A stretch of DNA of 64,000 nucleotides from Bartonella sp. ML69XJBT (GTDB taxonomy: Bacteria > Pseudomonadota > Alphaproteobacteria > Rhizobiales > Rhizobiaceae). Location: NCBI RefSeq assembly GCF_028618515.1, contig NZ_JAQITB010000003.1, positions 89,965 through 153,964 of the forward strand, given 5' to 3'. The notes below the pieces were generated by a model. It saw only the letters and a program-made list of their open reading frames with translations. It searched no databases and was not told the DNA's origin. Both the position numbers and the translations under genes were made by a program. Position 1 is the stretch's first letter, and every line of letters starts with the position of its first letter. Shown here piece by piece: positions 18,102-27,246 of this stretch.

Positions 18102-18118
18102 TTGTCATGTACTGCAAA
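18102..18118 (+). promoter_or_regulatory. Possible PhoB box upstream of pstS
   Basis: TTGTCATGTACTGCAAA, 35 bp before the pstS start, resembles a PhoB box (two CTGTCAT-like 7-mers about 11 bp apart): the first half fits well, the second poorly. Phosphate-starvation control of pst operons by PhoB is the rule in rhizobia; whether this site is used is uncertain. Confidence 0.4.
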
Positions 18119-18152
18119 AAAAAGAATTTGATTCACATTAAGGAGTTTATAG

Positions 18153-19199
18153 ATGAGCAAATTATTATCAGTTGGGGTGGGACTGATTTTCGCGATATTG
18201 TTATCAGTGAATGTTAGCAACGCACGTGATCAAATTCAGATGACAGGTTCATCGACAGTTTTACCTTATCAAAAGATCGTTGCTGAGGCATTTGGAGAAA
18301 TGTATCCTCATTTTAAAGTTCCTGTTATCGAATCGGGTGGAACAGGAGCTGGTATTAAGGAATTTTGTCGTGGCATTGGGGAGAATGCTATTGATATTGT
18401 GAATGCTTCTCGAGCAATGAAGTCTAGTGAATTAAAGTCTTGTTTTGATGCTGGCGTAAAAGATGTTGAAGAGATACGCATTGGATATGATGGCATTGTT
18501 TTTGCAACAGATATCAATGGTCCTGATTGGAAATTACAACCAGTAGATGTTTATAGGGCACTTGCTGCTCGAATTATGAAAGACGGAAAATTGCAACCCA
18601 ATAACGTTTTAAAATGGAGCGAAATCAATGGTGCTCTTCCTGATTGGGCAATAGCAGCTTATATCCCTGGAGAGAAGCATGGAACGCGTGAAGTTTTTGA
18701 AGAAAAACTATTAAAAGCGGGTTGTAAAGAGAGTGGAGCAGTGGATGTGATGAAGTCTTTGGGGATGGATGAGAAGGCAATACATGCTGCGTGTGTTGCT
18801 GTGCGTAAGGATGGTAAAGCTATTGATATTGATGGCGATTATTCTGAAACATTCGCGCGTCTCACTTCTAATAAATCAGGAGTTGGCGTTTTTGGTTTAT
18901 CTTTTTATCAAAATAATGCTGATAAGCTAAAAGTCGCAGATATTAATGGTGTTGCGCCAACCGTTGAAACAATTTCTAGTGGTCAATATCCCGTTTCTCG
19001 TCCCCTTTTTTTCTATGTTAAGAAAGCGCATTTAGGTATTATTCCAGGATTACGGGAATATATTGATTTTTTTCTTTCTGATCAAATGATTGGTCCAGAT
19101 AGTCCTTTAGCTGAATATGGTTTGATTGTGGCTTCTGAAAAGGAGCGTCAAGCGCAGCGTTCTGCTTTTTCTGCTGGTAGAGTGATGACATTGGAATAA
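18153..19199 (+). CDS. pstS: Phosphate ABC transporter, periplasmic phosphate-binding protein PstS
   Basis: 348-residue periplasmic protein with a Sec signal peptide (cleavage probably after VSNA, near residue 24). The mature part begins RDQIQMTGSSTVLPY, where TGSSTV forms part of the phosphate site; VIESGGTGAGIKEFCRG and IVNASRAMKSSE continue the type 2 binding-protein fold of the rhizobial PstS form. It heads the pstSCAB-phoU operon and has an AAGGAG ribosome-binding site. Confidence 0.96.
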   Translation: MSKLLSVGVGLIFAILLSVNVSNARDQIQMTGSSTVLPYQKIVAEAFGEMYPHFKVPVIESGGTGAGIKEFCRGIGENAIDIVNASRAMKSSELKSCFDAGVKDVEEIRIGYDGIVFATDINGPDWKLQPVDVYRALAARIMKDGKLQPNNVLKWSEINGALPDWAIAAYIPGEKHGTREVFEEKLLKAGCKESGAVDVMKSLGMDEKAIHAACVAVRKDGKAIDIDGDYSETFARLTSNKSGVGVFGLSFYQNNADKLKVADINGVAPTVETISSGQYPVSRPLFFYVKKAHLGIIPGLREYIDFFLSDQMIGPDSPLAEYGLIVASEKERQAQRSAFSAGRVMTLE

Positions 19200-19262
19200 T
19201 TTTTTGGATTTGCTAGTGTAGACGTTGTCTGTGCTGCTTTTTTACAAAAATTGAAAGACAAT

Positions 19263-20723
19263 ATGCACATTTCCGTTATTATTTTTCTGTTATTGCTTCT
19301 TGGTTTTTTTGGATTTTGTATTTCTTATATGCGGGCACGCACTTTGGAATATACGCAATGCAAGATGCATTCTCGTGTGTATTATTACGGTTGGTGGACG
19401 TTTTTAATGACGGTTATTCCACCGCTTGTTTTTTTACTTTTTTGGGAGAGTGGGAGTGCAATTTATTTAGAGTATAGTGCCTCTCGAGAGATTGGGACAT
19501 ATAGTGCGCATATAACAGGGCTTATAAATCACGACCTACTTTGGGGAACGCTTCGAAATTTGGTCAAAATGCTTCACCACTTTGAGGGAGATCTTGCTAA
19601 TACTTCATATGAAGAAGTGCGTGCACAATTATTAGTGAAAGGATTGATTTTACCTTATGAAGCATCAGATGATGTGTTAAGGATAGCACAGTCATGGATA
19701 TCTTCTTCTAGAAAGCTCCAGTTTATTGGTCATATTTTTCTTTTTGTCGTTGCATTCTTTGGTTTTATTTGCGGACTTATGCAAGTTGCTCCCCATCGGC
19801 GTGCGCGCAATAAGGTTGAATGTTTGATTGTTATGGGATTGGTTTGTGCATCTATTGTTGCGGTTTTGACGACAGTAGCCATTGCACTTTCTATGTTCTT
19901 TCAAACGATAAGCTTTTTTCAGTCTGTATCCTTTTCAAATTTCTTTTTTGGAACCGTTTGGGATCCGCGTTTTTCAGCGAGTGGTTCAGGGGATGGTGTG
20001 GGGCAATTTGGTTTAATACCATTGCTTGCTGGCACGCTTTATATAGCATTTGTAGCAATGCTTTTTGCTGTGCCAATAGGATTATTTTCAGCCCTCTATA
20101 TGGCCGAATATGCTTCGTCTCGCTTACGTTCAATAGTGAAACCATTGCTAGAAGTTCTTGCTGGTATTCCCACCATTGTTTATGGTTTTTTTGCTTTGAA
20201 GGTTGTTGGTCCATTTTTACGTGATCTTTCTATTTCTCTCTCTGATGGTTCTGGTTTTATTATGGCTCAAAGTGTTTTGACCGCTGGAGTTGTGATGGGA
20301 ATAATGTTGATACCTTTTGTTTCTTCCTTATCAGATGATGTTATTACAGCTGTTCCACGTATTTTGCGGGAAGGCTCTTATGGTTTAGGAGCAACGCAAT
20401 CGGAAACGATTAAAAAAGTCGTGATACCAGCAGCGCTTCCAGGAATAATGGGAGCAATTTTATTGACAGCATCCCGTGCCATTGGAGAAACGATGATTGT
20501 GGTTTTGGCGGCAGGTGTTGCAGCGAATTTAACACTGAATCCATTCCAAGCAATGACTACAATGACGGTAAAAATTGTAAATCAATTGACAGGTGATTTT
20601 GAGTTTAATTCCCCCCAAACTCTTGTTGCTTTTGCTTTAGGGATGACACTCTTTGTTATGACTCTTTTGATGAATATTCTTGCTCTTTATATCGTACGTA
20701 AATATCGGGAACAATATGAATGA
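19263..20723 (+). CDS. pstC: Phosphate ABC transporter permease PstC
   Basis: 486-residue inner-membrane permease. The C-terminal half has the MetI-like core with the EAA loop (EGSYGLGATQSETIKKVVIPAALPGI) and the end segment seen in PstC. The N-terminal 200 residues with extra membrane segments make it longer than E. coli PstC (319), as in other rhizobia. The frame is open from a TTG at 19251; the ATG at 19263 is preferred. It overlaps pstA by 4 bp. Confidence 0.95.
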   Translation: MHISVIIFLLLLLGFFGFCISYMRARTLEYTQCKMHSRVYYYGWWTFLMTVIPPLVFLLFWESGSAIYLEYSASREIGTYSAHITGLINHDLLWGTLRNLVKMLHHFEGDLANTSYEEVRAQLLVKGLILPYEASDDVLRIAQSWISSSRKLQFIGHIFLFVVAFFGFICGLMQVAPHRRARNKVECLIVMGLVCASIVAVLTTVAIALSMFFQTISFFQSVSFSNFFFGTVWDPRFSASGSGDGVGQFGLIPLLAGTLYIAFVAMLFAVPIGLFSALYMAEYASSRLRSIVKPLLEVLAGIPTIVYGFFALKVVGPFLRDLSISLSDGSGFIMAQSVLTAGVVMGIMLIPFVSSLSDDVITAVPRILREGSYGLGATQSETIKKVVIPAALPGIMGAILLTASRAIGETMIVVLAAGVAANLTLNPFQAMTTMTVKIVNQLTGDFEFNSPQTLVAFALGMTLFVMTLLMNILALYIVRKYREQYE

Positions 20724-22012
20724 ATGAAGATTTTCTTTTTCCTCGTCGCAATATTGGACTCAAACGTCGATATTGGGCTGAACGTCGTTTCCGCGCGTAT
20801 GGTATGATTGCTATTTTTATTGGTCTCTTTTTTTTATTTGCCCTTTTATGGTCTATCATCAGTCAGGGTTATACAGCTTTTTTTCACAGTGAAATGACAT
20901 TATCAATTTATTTGGATGAGAAGATTATTGATCCAAGTGGTTTGCGTGCAAAAAATCCGCAGGTTCTTATAACTGCCAATTATCCTCTTCTTGTACGCAA
21001 TGCTTTGGTAAAAAAGCTTGGTATAGATCAAAATGATCGAGCATCATTGCGGGATGTTAACCGGATGTTTTCAAGTGGTGTGCGTGTTCAACTGCGTGAA
21101 ATGGTGACCAAGAATCCAAAGCTCATTGGTACAATACAAAAAATCAAAGTCTTAGTGGCAGCGGATATTGACTCTGCTTATAAAGGGCAAATTAATTTAC
21201 ATGTCGCAGAAAAAAATCGCAAGGTTTCTAATCGCCAAGTACAATGGATGAAACGCTTAGCGCATGATGGCACACTTTATAAAACATTTAATTTTGGTTT
21301 TTTTACCTTTGGTGCTTCAAGTCGTCCTGAAACTGCGGGCTTAGGCGTTGCGATTATCGGCTCTTTTTACATGATAGCGATAGTTTTAGCGATTTCACTT
21401 CCCATAGGGATAGCAACTGCTGTTTATTTGGAAGAATATGCACGCAAAAATAAGTTTACAGATTTTATTGAAGTGAATATCAATAATCTTGCTGCGGTTC
21501 CTTCAATTGTTTTTGGTCTGTTAGGACTTGCGGTGTTTGTTAACTTTTTGGGGCTACCGCGTTCAGCCTCTTTGGTTGGTGGGCTTGTTTTAGCTCTTAT
21601 GACGCTTCCTACAATTATTATTGCAACACGTTCTGCTTTGCGTGCTGTTCCTCTTTCTATTCGCGCTGCCGCTTTAGGGTTAGGAGCATCAAAAACACAA
21701 GTGGTTTTTCATCATGTTGTTCCCTTAGCTGCTCCTGGTATTTTGACTGGTACGATTATTGGTGTAGCTCAGGCTTTAGGTGAGACAGCTCCATTACTTT
21801 TGATTGGTATGGTTGCTTTTGTGGTCAATATTCCTACCACCCCTATGGATCCGGCAACAGCTTTGCCTGTGCAGATTTTCATGTGGGCAGGTGAAGCAGA
21901 GCGTGCTTTTGTTGAAAAGACTTCTGGTGCTATTATCGTATTAATGACTTTTCTTGCGGTCATGAACATTTCGGCGTTTTTTTTACGTCGACGATTTGAA
22001 CGGCGCCAGTAA
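20720..22012 (+). CDS. pstA: Phosphate ABC transporter permease PstA
   Basis: 430-residue second permease of the phosphate importer. One N-terminal membrane segment (about residues 30-52) is followed by a periplasmic stretch of roughly 160 residues, then the MetI-like core with EEYARKN, VPSIVFGLLGLAVFVN and the EAA loop AAALGLGASKTQVVFHHVVPLAAPGI. The long periplasmic insert is typical of rhizobial PstA. The ATGA overlap with pstC indicates coupling. Confidence 0.95.
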   Translation: MNEDFLFPRRNIGLKRRYWAERRFRAYGMIAIFIGLFFLFALLWSIISQGYTAFFHSEMTLSIYLDEKIIDPSGLRAKNPQVLITANYPLLVRNALVKKLGIDQNDRASLRDVNRMFSSGVRVQLREMVTKNPKLIGTIQKIKVLVAADIDSAYKGQINLHVAEKNRKVSNRQVQWMKRLAHDGTLYKTFNFGFFTFGASSRPETAGLGVAIIGSFYMIAIVLAISLPIGIATAVYLEEYARKNKFTDFIEVNINNLAAVPSIVFGLLGLAVFVNFLGLPRSASLVGGLVLALMTLPTIIIATRSALRAVPLSIRAAALGLGASKTQVVFHHVVPLAAPGILTGTIIGVAQALGETAPLLLIGMVAFVVNIPTTPMDPATALPVQIFMWAGEAERAFVEKTSGAIIVLMTFLAVMNISAFFLRRRFERRQ

Positions 22013-22086
22013 TTTAGATAAAAGCTGATTTCGATAAAGCAGTAACAGAGATAGGATTTATATTTTAAACTAAGGTAAATTTTGTA

Positions 22087-22845
22087 ATGAAAATTAAGAT
22101 GCGTGGTCAAGATGTAAAGGTTTTTTATGGAGGAAAAGAGGCGCTTCATGGTATTACGCTTGATATTCCTGAACATCAAGTTACAGCTTTGATAGGGCCT
22201 TCAGGTTGCGGAAAGTCAACTTTTTTGCGTTGTTTTAATCGTATGAATGACACGATTGAAAGCGCTAAAATAACGGGTCTTATTACCTTAGATGGAGAAA
22301 ATATTTATGACTCACGGATTGATGTTGTAGAATTGCGCGCCCGTGTAGGGATGGTTTTTCAAAAACCTAGCCCTTTTCCCAAATCGATATTTGAGAATGT
22401 TGCCTATGGTCCACGCATTCACGGTTTAGTCAAATCGCGTGGCGAATTGCATGATGTGGTTGAAAAGAGTTTAAGGCAGGCGGGTTTATTTGAAGAAGTA
22501 AAAGATCGCCTTCATGAACTTGGAACAAGTTTATCAGGAGGACAGCAACAGCGTTTGTGTATTGCACGTGCCATTGCTGTTAGTCCTGAAGTTATTTTGA
22601 TGGATGAGCCCTGTTCGGCTCTTGATCCAATTGCGACAGCACGTATTGAAGAGCTCATCGATGCATTACGACAAAATTATACAATTGTTATTGTGACACA
22701 TTCGATGCAGCAGGCAGCACGTGTTTCTCAATATACAGCGATGTTTCATTTAGGGCATTTGGTAGAAGTTGGTGCAACTGAAATGATCTTCACTTCACCA
22801 AAAGAACAACGTACGCAAGATTATATCACGGGGCGTTTTGGATAG
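22087..22845 (+). CDS. pstB: Phosphate ABC transporter ATPase PstB
   Basis: 252-residue ABC ATPase with Walker [10 protein letters not shown] (about 38-46), Q-loop in [26 protein letters not shown], signature [16 protein letters not shown], Walker [17 protein letters not shown] and switch His in [12 protein letters not shown]. The FNRMNDTI and [10 protein letters not shown] stretches are specific to PstB. It lies 74 bp after pstA in the pst operon. Confidence 0.97.
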   Translation: MKIKMRGQDVKVFYGGKEALHGITLDIPEHQVTALIGPSGCGKSTFLRCFNRMNDTIESAKITGLITLDGENIYDSRIDVVELRARVGMVFQKPSPFPKSIFENVAYGPRIHGLVKSRGELHDVVEKSLRQAGLFEEVKDRLHELGTSLSGGQQQRLCIARAIAVSPEVILMDEPCSALDPIATARIEELIDALRQNYTIVIVTHSMQQAARVSQYTAMFHLGHLVEVGATEMIFTSPKEQRTQDYITGRFG

Positions 22846-22866
22846 GTGAATTGAGGAGAATAAGAT

Positions 22867-23589
22867 ATGTCTATGAACCATACTGTCCGTTCTTATGATG
22901 CAGAACTCAAATATTTGAAAGCAAGGATTACAGAAATGGGGAATCATGCAGAAAACATGATCGAACGTTCTGTTGCATCGATTGTGTGTCGTGATCTTCA
23001 ACTTGCGACGGCAGTTATTGCTGATGATTTATTTTTGGATGAAGCAGAACGTGATATTGATGAGAAAGCGATTACCATTATTTGCAAACGCCAACCTATG
23101 GCTGTTGATCTGCGTGAAATTATTGGTGCCATTCGTATTTCTTCTGATCTTGAGCGGATTGGGGATATGGCCAAAAATGTTGCTAAGCGAACGGTTGCGC
23201 TTTCAGAAACGCGTCAACCTGCAGCTTTTTACCATGGGCTTGAAACGATTACAGCGTTAGCACTCAATCAGTTAAAAGAAGTGTTGAGTGCTTATAGGAG
23301 CCGTTTATTGGAACGTGTTGATGCCGTACGTGAGCGTGATGGTAAAATTGATGCTCTGTATACTTCTCTTTTTCGGGAGCTTCTGTCGTATATGATGGAA
23401 GATATGCGTAATATTACGGTTTGTACGCACTTACTTTTTTGTTTAAAAAATATTGAAAGAATTGGTGACCATGTTACCAATATTGCAGAGATGCTACATT
23501 ATATTATAACAGGTCATCATATGTCTTCTGAACGCCCTCGCGATGATCTTACCTATAAAGTTGGGGTAGGTGAGCAAAAGATAGATTAA
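22867..23589 (+). CDS. phoU: Phosphate signalling protein PhoU
   Basis: 240-residue all-helical protein with two PhoU repeats, each with the metal-binding E/D-x-x-x-D pattern (RISSDLERIGDMAKNVAKR in the first, CLKNIERIGDHVTNIAEM in the second). PhoU connects the Pst transporter to the PhoR-PhoB two-component system and restrains phosphate uptake. It is the last gene of the operon; phoB, which often follows phoU in rhizobia, is not here. Confidence 0.96.
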   Translation: MSMNHTVRSYDAELKYLKARITEMGNHAENMIERSVASIVCRDLQLATAVIADDLFLDEAERDIDEKAITIICKRQPMAVDLREIIGAIRISSDLERIGDMAKNVAKRTVALSETRQPAAFYHGLETITALALNQLKEVLSAYRSRLLERVDAVRERDGKIDALYTSLFRELLSYMMEDMRNITVCTHLLFCLKNIERIGDHVTNIAEMLHYIITGHHMSSERPRDDLTYKVGVGEQKID

Positions 23590-24124
23590 CATTTTTCTTG
23601 AAGATACGAAGTATTGATCGCCTTTTTACAATACAGTTGTAAGCGGAATATGCTAGAGAATATTATGGGTAACGACAAAGAAGCCGCTAAAAAGTTTTTC
23701 AAGCTAATATCACGGATTTTAAATTCTTAATTTGACAGATTTGGGTATTGGGTAGTATCATTGTCCTTAATTTAGCTGGAGGGGGTATTCGTGTTGTCTT
23801 TTCGATGTTAATATAGATAGTTTTAATATTCCAATCTTTCTTTTATGGAGAATTGTTGGAGAGTTTCCGATTGTGCATTATTTTATTGCGATTTTAAAGT
23901 GTAAGAATTGATACTGTGTGGTTATATTCATTTTATGAAGAACAGCAGTATTTATCTGTAAATTAAGTTTTTTTATTTTTTATTGAGCATAAATGCCTTT
24001 TAGTTACTCCTTGTATTAAAATTTTACTAAGTTGTAACAATTAACCGTATACTTTCTTTGAAGGTACATTTAGAACACATTCAGATTTTAAATACTTCAA
24101 AGAGTTGGGGATCTGTTGTATAAG
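23590..24124. other. Intergenic region with a doubtful 26-codon ORF
   Basis: About 530 bp. The only ORF with a recognisable ribosome-binding site is a 26-codon one at 23650-23730 (start MLENIMGNDKEAAKKFF), preceded by AGCGGA. It has no partner and no known family, so I leave it as unproven. Confidence 0.4.
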
Positions 24125-24970
24125 ATGAAAAAGAATTTTTTGACTGTTTTTTTTAGTTGTTTTTTAGCGCCGTTTGTTATTGTTGGGTGTGCTTCAAATC
24201 ATTTTAGTGTTGGAAATGTAAATGATGATAAGAAGACAGTAATGTATCCATTGACTGAGCGCCAATGTTTGATGCGTGCAATGTATTTTGAATCAAACCG
24301 TACCAGCCGAGAAGGAATGATTGCTGTTGGCACTGTTGTCATGAATCGTGTTAATTCAAGCGCTTATCCAAAAACGATTTGTGGTGTTGTTGGTCAGTAC
24401 AAGCAGTTTGCTCCTGGCGTTTTAACACGTCCTATGCTGGAGCCTTCATCTGTGAACCGTGTTAGAGAGGCAGCAGATGCTGTTTTGCGCGGCGAACGGG
24501 ATAAGAAACTTAAAAATGCTAAATTTTTTCATACCGCAGGTTTATCTTTTCCTTATAAAAACATGTACTATGTTCGTGTTGCAGGGGGAAATGCTTTTTA
24601 TGAAAAGCGTTCACGTGATGGATCTCTTCAAGTTCCTACGAATGATCGTCCCTATGATGTTGCTTATGCTTTTTCTCAAGAACGCTCAAGAAATACACCG
24701 AGTTCCATGGATGCAAGTTTAGCAAATAAAGGAATAAAAACAGAGAAAAAACAAAATACATCTCCTTTAGTAGAAGTAGCGCAAGCAAAAGAGGTGCATC
24801 CTACATCTTTTTTTGTCGTACAAGTTGATAAAGTTCCCATTCCCACATCAGCGCCTCATCGTATAGAGAAGGAAGATGAAAGCAAAACAATAGCGGCTTA
24901 TACTATGCCTTCATCGGATCAGTTAAATGCAATCGTTGCAATGTTAGAAAAACAGTACAGAATCCGGTAA
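24125..24970 (+). CDS. SleB-type cell wall hydrolase, predicted lipoprotein
   Basis: 281-residue protein with a lipoprotein signal (lipobox VIVGC, Cys at about residue 22), so it should be lipid-anchored. Residues about 45-160 form a Hydrolase_2 (SleB/CwlJ) domain: LTERQCLMRAMYFESNRTSREGMIAVGTVVMNRV contains the catalytic Glu, and the AKFFHT and YYVRVAGGNAFYE segments match the family. Such enzymes cut the glycan strand of peptidoglycan. The C-terminal 100 residues are low-complexity and probably disordered. A TTG is possible 9 bp upstream; the ATG at 24125 gives the clean signal peptide. Confidence 0.88.
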   Translation: MKKNFLTVFFSCFLAPFVIVGCASNHFSVGNVNDDKKTVMYPLTERQCLMRAMYFESNRTSREGMIAVGTVVMNRVNSSAYPKTICGVVGQYKQFAPGVLTRPMLEPSSVNRVREAADAVLRGERDKKLKNAKFFHTAGLSFPYKNMYYVRVAGGNAFYEKRSRDGSLQVPTNDRPYDVAYAFSQERSRNTPSSMDASLANKGIKTEKKQNTSPLVEVAQAKEVHPTSFFVVQVDKVPIPTSAPHRIEKEDESKTIAAYTMPSSDQLNAIVAMLEKQYRIR

Positions 24971-24998
24971 TTTTTTACAACTAAGAAGGGTATTGGTA

Positions 24999-26246
24999 AT
25001 GTACTTTGATATTCATGAGACAATCTCACCTGAAATGCTTAATCGTCTTGCAGAAGTTACGGTAAAAGTTGGGCTAAATTTACAAGAGGGACAAGATCTT
25101 ATTTTAACTGCTCCAGTTTCAGCATTACCTCTTGTTCGGCGTATCGCATATCATGCTTATAAGGTTGGTGCTGGTGTGATTACACCACTTTTTAGTGACG
25201 ATATGTTATCGCTGACACGTTTTGAAAATGCCCATACGGCTAGTTTTGATTGTGCACCTTCTTGGCTGTATGAGGGAATGGCGAAGGCTTTTGAAAATGG
25301 AGCAGCGCGTTTAGCGATTGTTGGTGATAATCCTTTGCTGCTTTCCAATCAAGATTTTGATAAGGTTGCACGTTTAAATAAAGCCACATCAATAGCGTAC
25401 CAGCCGGCTCTTAACCAAATATCAAATTTTGCTATGAATTGGTCCATTGTTTCTTATCCAACAACTGGGTGGGCTGAGGTGATGTTTCCCTCTCTGCCAC
25501 TCCATGAAGCGATTAAAAAATTAGCTGATGCAATTTTTTCTGCTTCACGCATTACAGAAGAAGACCCAATAGAGGCATGGGCTGTCCATAATGCAACTTT
25601 AAAGGAACGTTCATCTTGGCTTAATGGACAGCGTTTTTCTGCCTTGCACTTTACGGGACCAGGGACTGATTTAATGCTTGGTTTGGCGGATGATCATGAA
25701 TGGCAAGGTGGTGCATCCGTTGCTAAAAATGGTGTTGTCTGCAATCCTAATATTCCAACAGAAGAAGTATTCACCACTCCTCATGCTCATAGGGTTGAAG
25801 GTTTTGTTCGTTCAACGAAGCCTCTTTCTTATCAAGGAGCACTGATTGATAATATTGAAGTACGGTTTGAAGCAGGGCGTATTGTTGATGCACGTGCGTC
25901 AACAGGGCAGGAAGTTTTGCAACGGGTTTTACAAAGTGATGAGGGGGCAAGTCGATTGGGCGAAGTTGCTCTTGTTCCACATTCTTCCCCAATTTCCAAA
26001 AGCGATCTGCTTTTTTATAATACGTTATTTGATGAAAATGCTGCATGTCATATTGCTTTAGGGCAGTGTTATTCGAAGTGTTTTTTGGATGGAGCATCAT
26101 TGACGGCAGAGGAAATTGCGGCACGTGGTGGTAATAAAAGTGTCATTCATATTGACTGGATGATTGGATCTGGTGAAATTGACATTGATGGTATTACACA
26201 AGATGGTATAAGAGTTCCTGTATTTCGTAAGGGTGAATGGGCTTAA
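24999..26246 (+). CDS. M29-family aminopeptidase
   Basis: 415-residue metal-dependent aminopeptidase of family M29 (thermophilic aminopeptidase AmpS/PepS type). Visible motifs: NLQEGQDLILTAP near the N-terminus, the central HFTGPGTDLMLGLADDHEWQGG, NIPTEEVFTTPHAHRVEG (metal-ligand Glu and His), and LGEVALVPHSSPISKSDLLFYNTLFDENAACHIALGQCYSKC near the C-terminus. It likely removes N-terminal residues from peptides in the cytoplasm. The ATG at 24999 follows AGAAGGG. Confidence 0.93.
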   Translation: MYFDIHETISPEMLNRLAEVTVKVGLNLQEGQDLILTAPVSALPLVRRIAYHAYKVGAGVITPLFSDDMLSLTRFENAHTASFDCAPSWLYEGMAKAFENGAARLAIVGDNPLLLSNQDFDKVARLNKATSIAYQPALNQISNFAMNWSIVSYPTTGWAEVMFPSLPLHEAIKKLADAIFSASRITEEDPIEAWAVHNATLKERSSWLNGQRFSALHFTGPGTDLMLGLADDHEWQGGASVAKNGVVCNPNIPTEEVFTTPHAHRVEGFVRSTKPLSYQGALIDNIEVRFEAGRIVDARASTGQEVLQRVLQSDEGASRLGEVALVPHSSPISKSDLLFYNTLFDENAACHIALGQCYSKCFLDGASLTAEEIAARGGNKSVIHIDWMIGSGEIDIDGITQDGIRVPVFRKGEWA

Positions 26247-26298
26247 AATTTTATTTTTTCAATAGCATTGCTGGAAAATATATAATATTAAAAAATAA

Positions 26299-27174
26299 AT
26301 GCCTGAACTCCCTGAAGTAGAAACTGTTCGTCGTGGACTTGAGCCAGTTGTGACTGGCGCAAAGATACTATCTGTCACGCTTTATCGGAGAGATTTACGT
26401 TTTCCTTTCCCTGAGGCGTTTTCTGAGCGGCTTGTTGGTCAGACAATTATAGAGCTTGGCCGGCGTGCAAAATATTTATTGTTTTATCTTTCAAAAAATG
26501 AAACGATTTTAAGCCATTTAGGAATGTCAGGATCATGGCGCATAGAAGATGATCTTTTAAAAGAAGCATCTTCTACGATAAAGAAATTTGTTAAGCATGA
26601 TCACTTTGTTATGGATATTCAGGCAAAGGATGGCAAAATTTATCATCTTACTTATAATGATGTGCGTCGTTTTGGGTTTATGCTTTTAGTAGATACAAGT
26701 AAGCTTTACGAACATCCCCTTTTAAAAAAGTTAGGGATCGAGCCTATAAGTAATGCGTTTTCTGGTCGTTATCTACAAAAGGTTTTCGTTAATAAAAAAA
26801 TATCCCTTAAGGGAGTTTTGCTTGATCAGTCTATTATTGCGGGTCTTGGGAACATTTATGTTTGCGAAGCACTTTGGCGTAGTCGCTTGTCTCCACAACG
26901 CGGCGCATATACATTAGCGTTGAAAACGATACGTGCACGTGAATATGCAGATTCTTTAGCGCAGAATATACGGAATGTCATTTCTGAAGCCATTTTGTCT
27001 GGTGGATCTTCTTTACGTGATTATACGCATGTAGATGGCTCCCTTGGTTATTTTCAACATGCTTTTTCAGTTTATGGACGAGAAGGTAAGGAGTGTTTGC
27101 AATGTGGAGCACCTATTATGCGTATTTTACAGTTGGGGCGTTCAAGTTTTTATTGTTCACAGTGCCAAAAATGA
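26299..27174 (+). CDS. mutM: Formamidopyrimidine-DNA glycosylase (Fpg/MutM)
   Basis: 291-residue bifunctional DNA glycosylase/AP lyase that removes 8-oxoguanine. The N-terminus PELPEVETVRRGL provides the catalytic Pro after Met removal. The GRRAKYLLFYL segment has the conserved Lys, LDQSIIAGLGNIYVCEALW is the helix-two-turn-helix, and the C-terminal zinc finger is CLQCGAPIMRILQLGRSSFYCSQC. Length is normal for rhizobia. The last 30 bp and the following spacer are repeated at 28909-28985 as part of a tandem duplication. Confidence 0.97.
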   Translation: MPELPEVETVRRGLEPVVTGAKILSVTLYRRDLRFPFPEAFSERLVGQTIIELGRRAKYLLFYLSKNETILSHLGMSGSWRIEDDLLKEASSTIKKFVKHDHFVMDIQAKDGKIYHLTYNDVRRFGFMLLVDTSKLYEHPLLKKLGIEPISNAFSGRYLQKVFVNKKISLKGVLLDQSIIAGLGNIYVCEALWRSRLSPQRGAYTLALKTIRAREYADSLAQNIRNVISEAILSGGSSLRDYTHVDGSLGYFQHAFSVYGREGKECLQCGAPIMRILQLGRSSFYCSQCQK

Positions 27175-27246
27175 ATAAGATCCTTTGCAAAATTCTATAA
27201 GAGGATTAAAGTCGTACCTCTAATTATATGAGTTGGGAGGCTTTTT

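Noticed and set aside
24459..24722. 87-residue ORF inside the SleB-type gene
   Set aside because: Alternate-frame shadow of a well-supported gene on the same strand.
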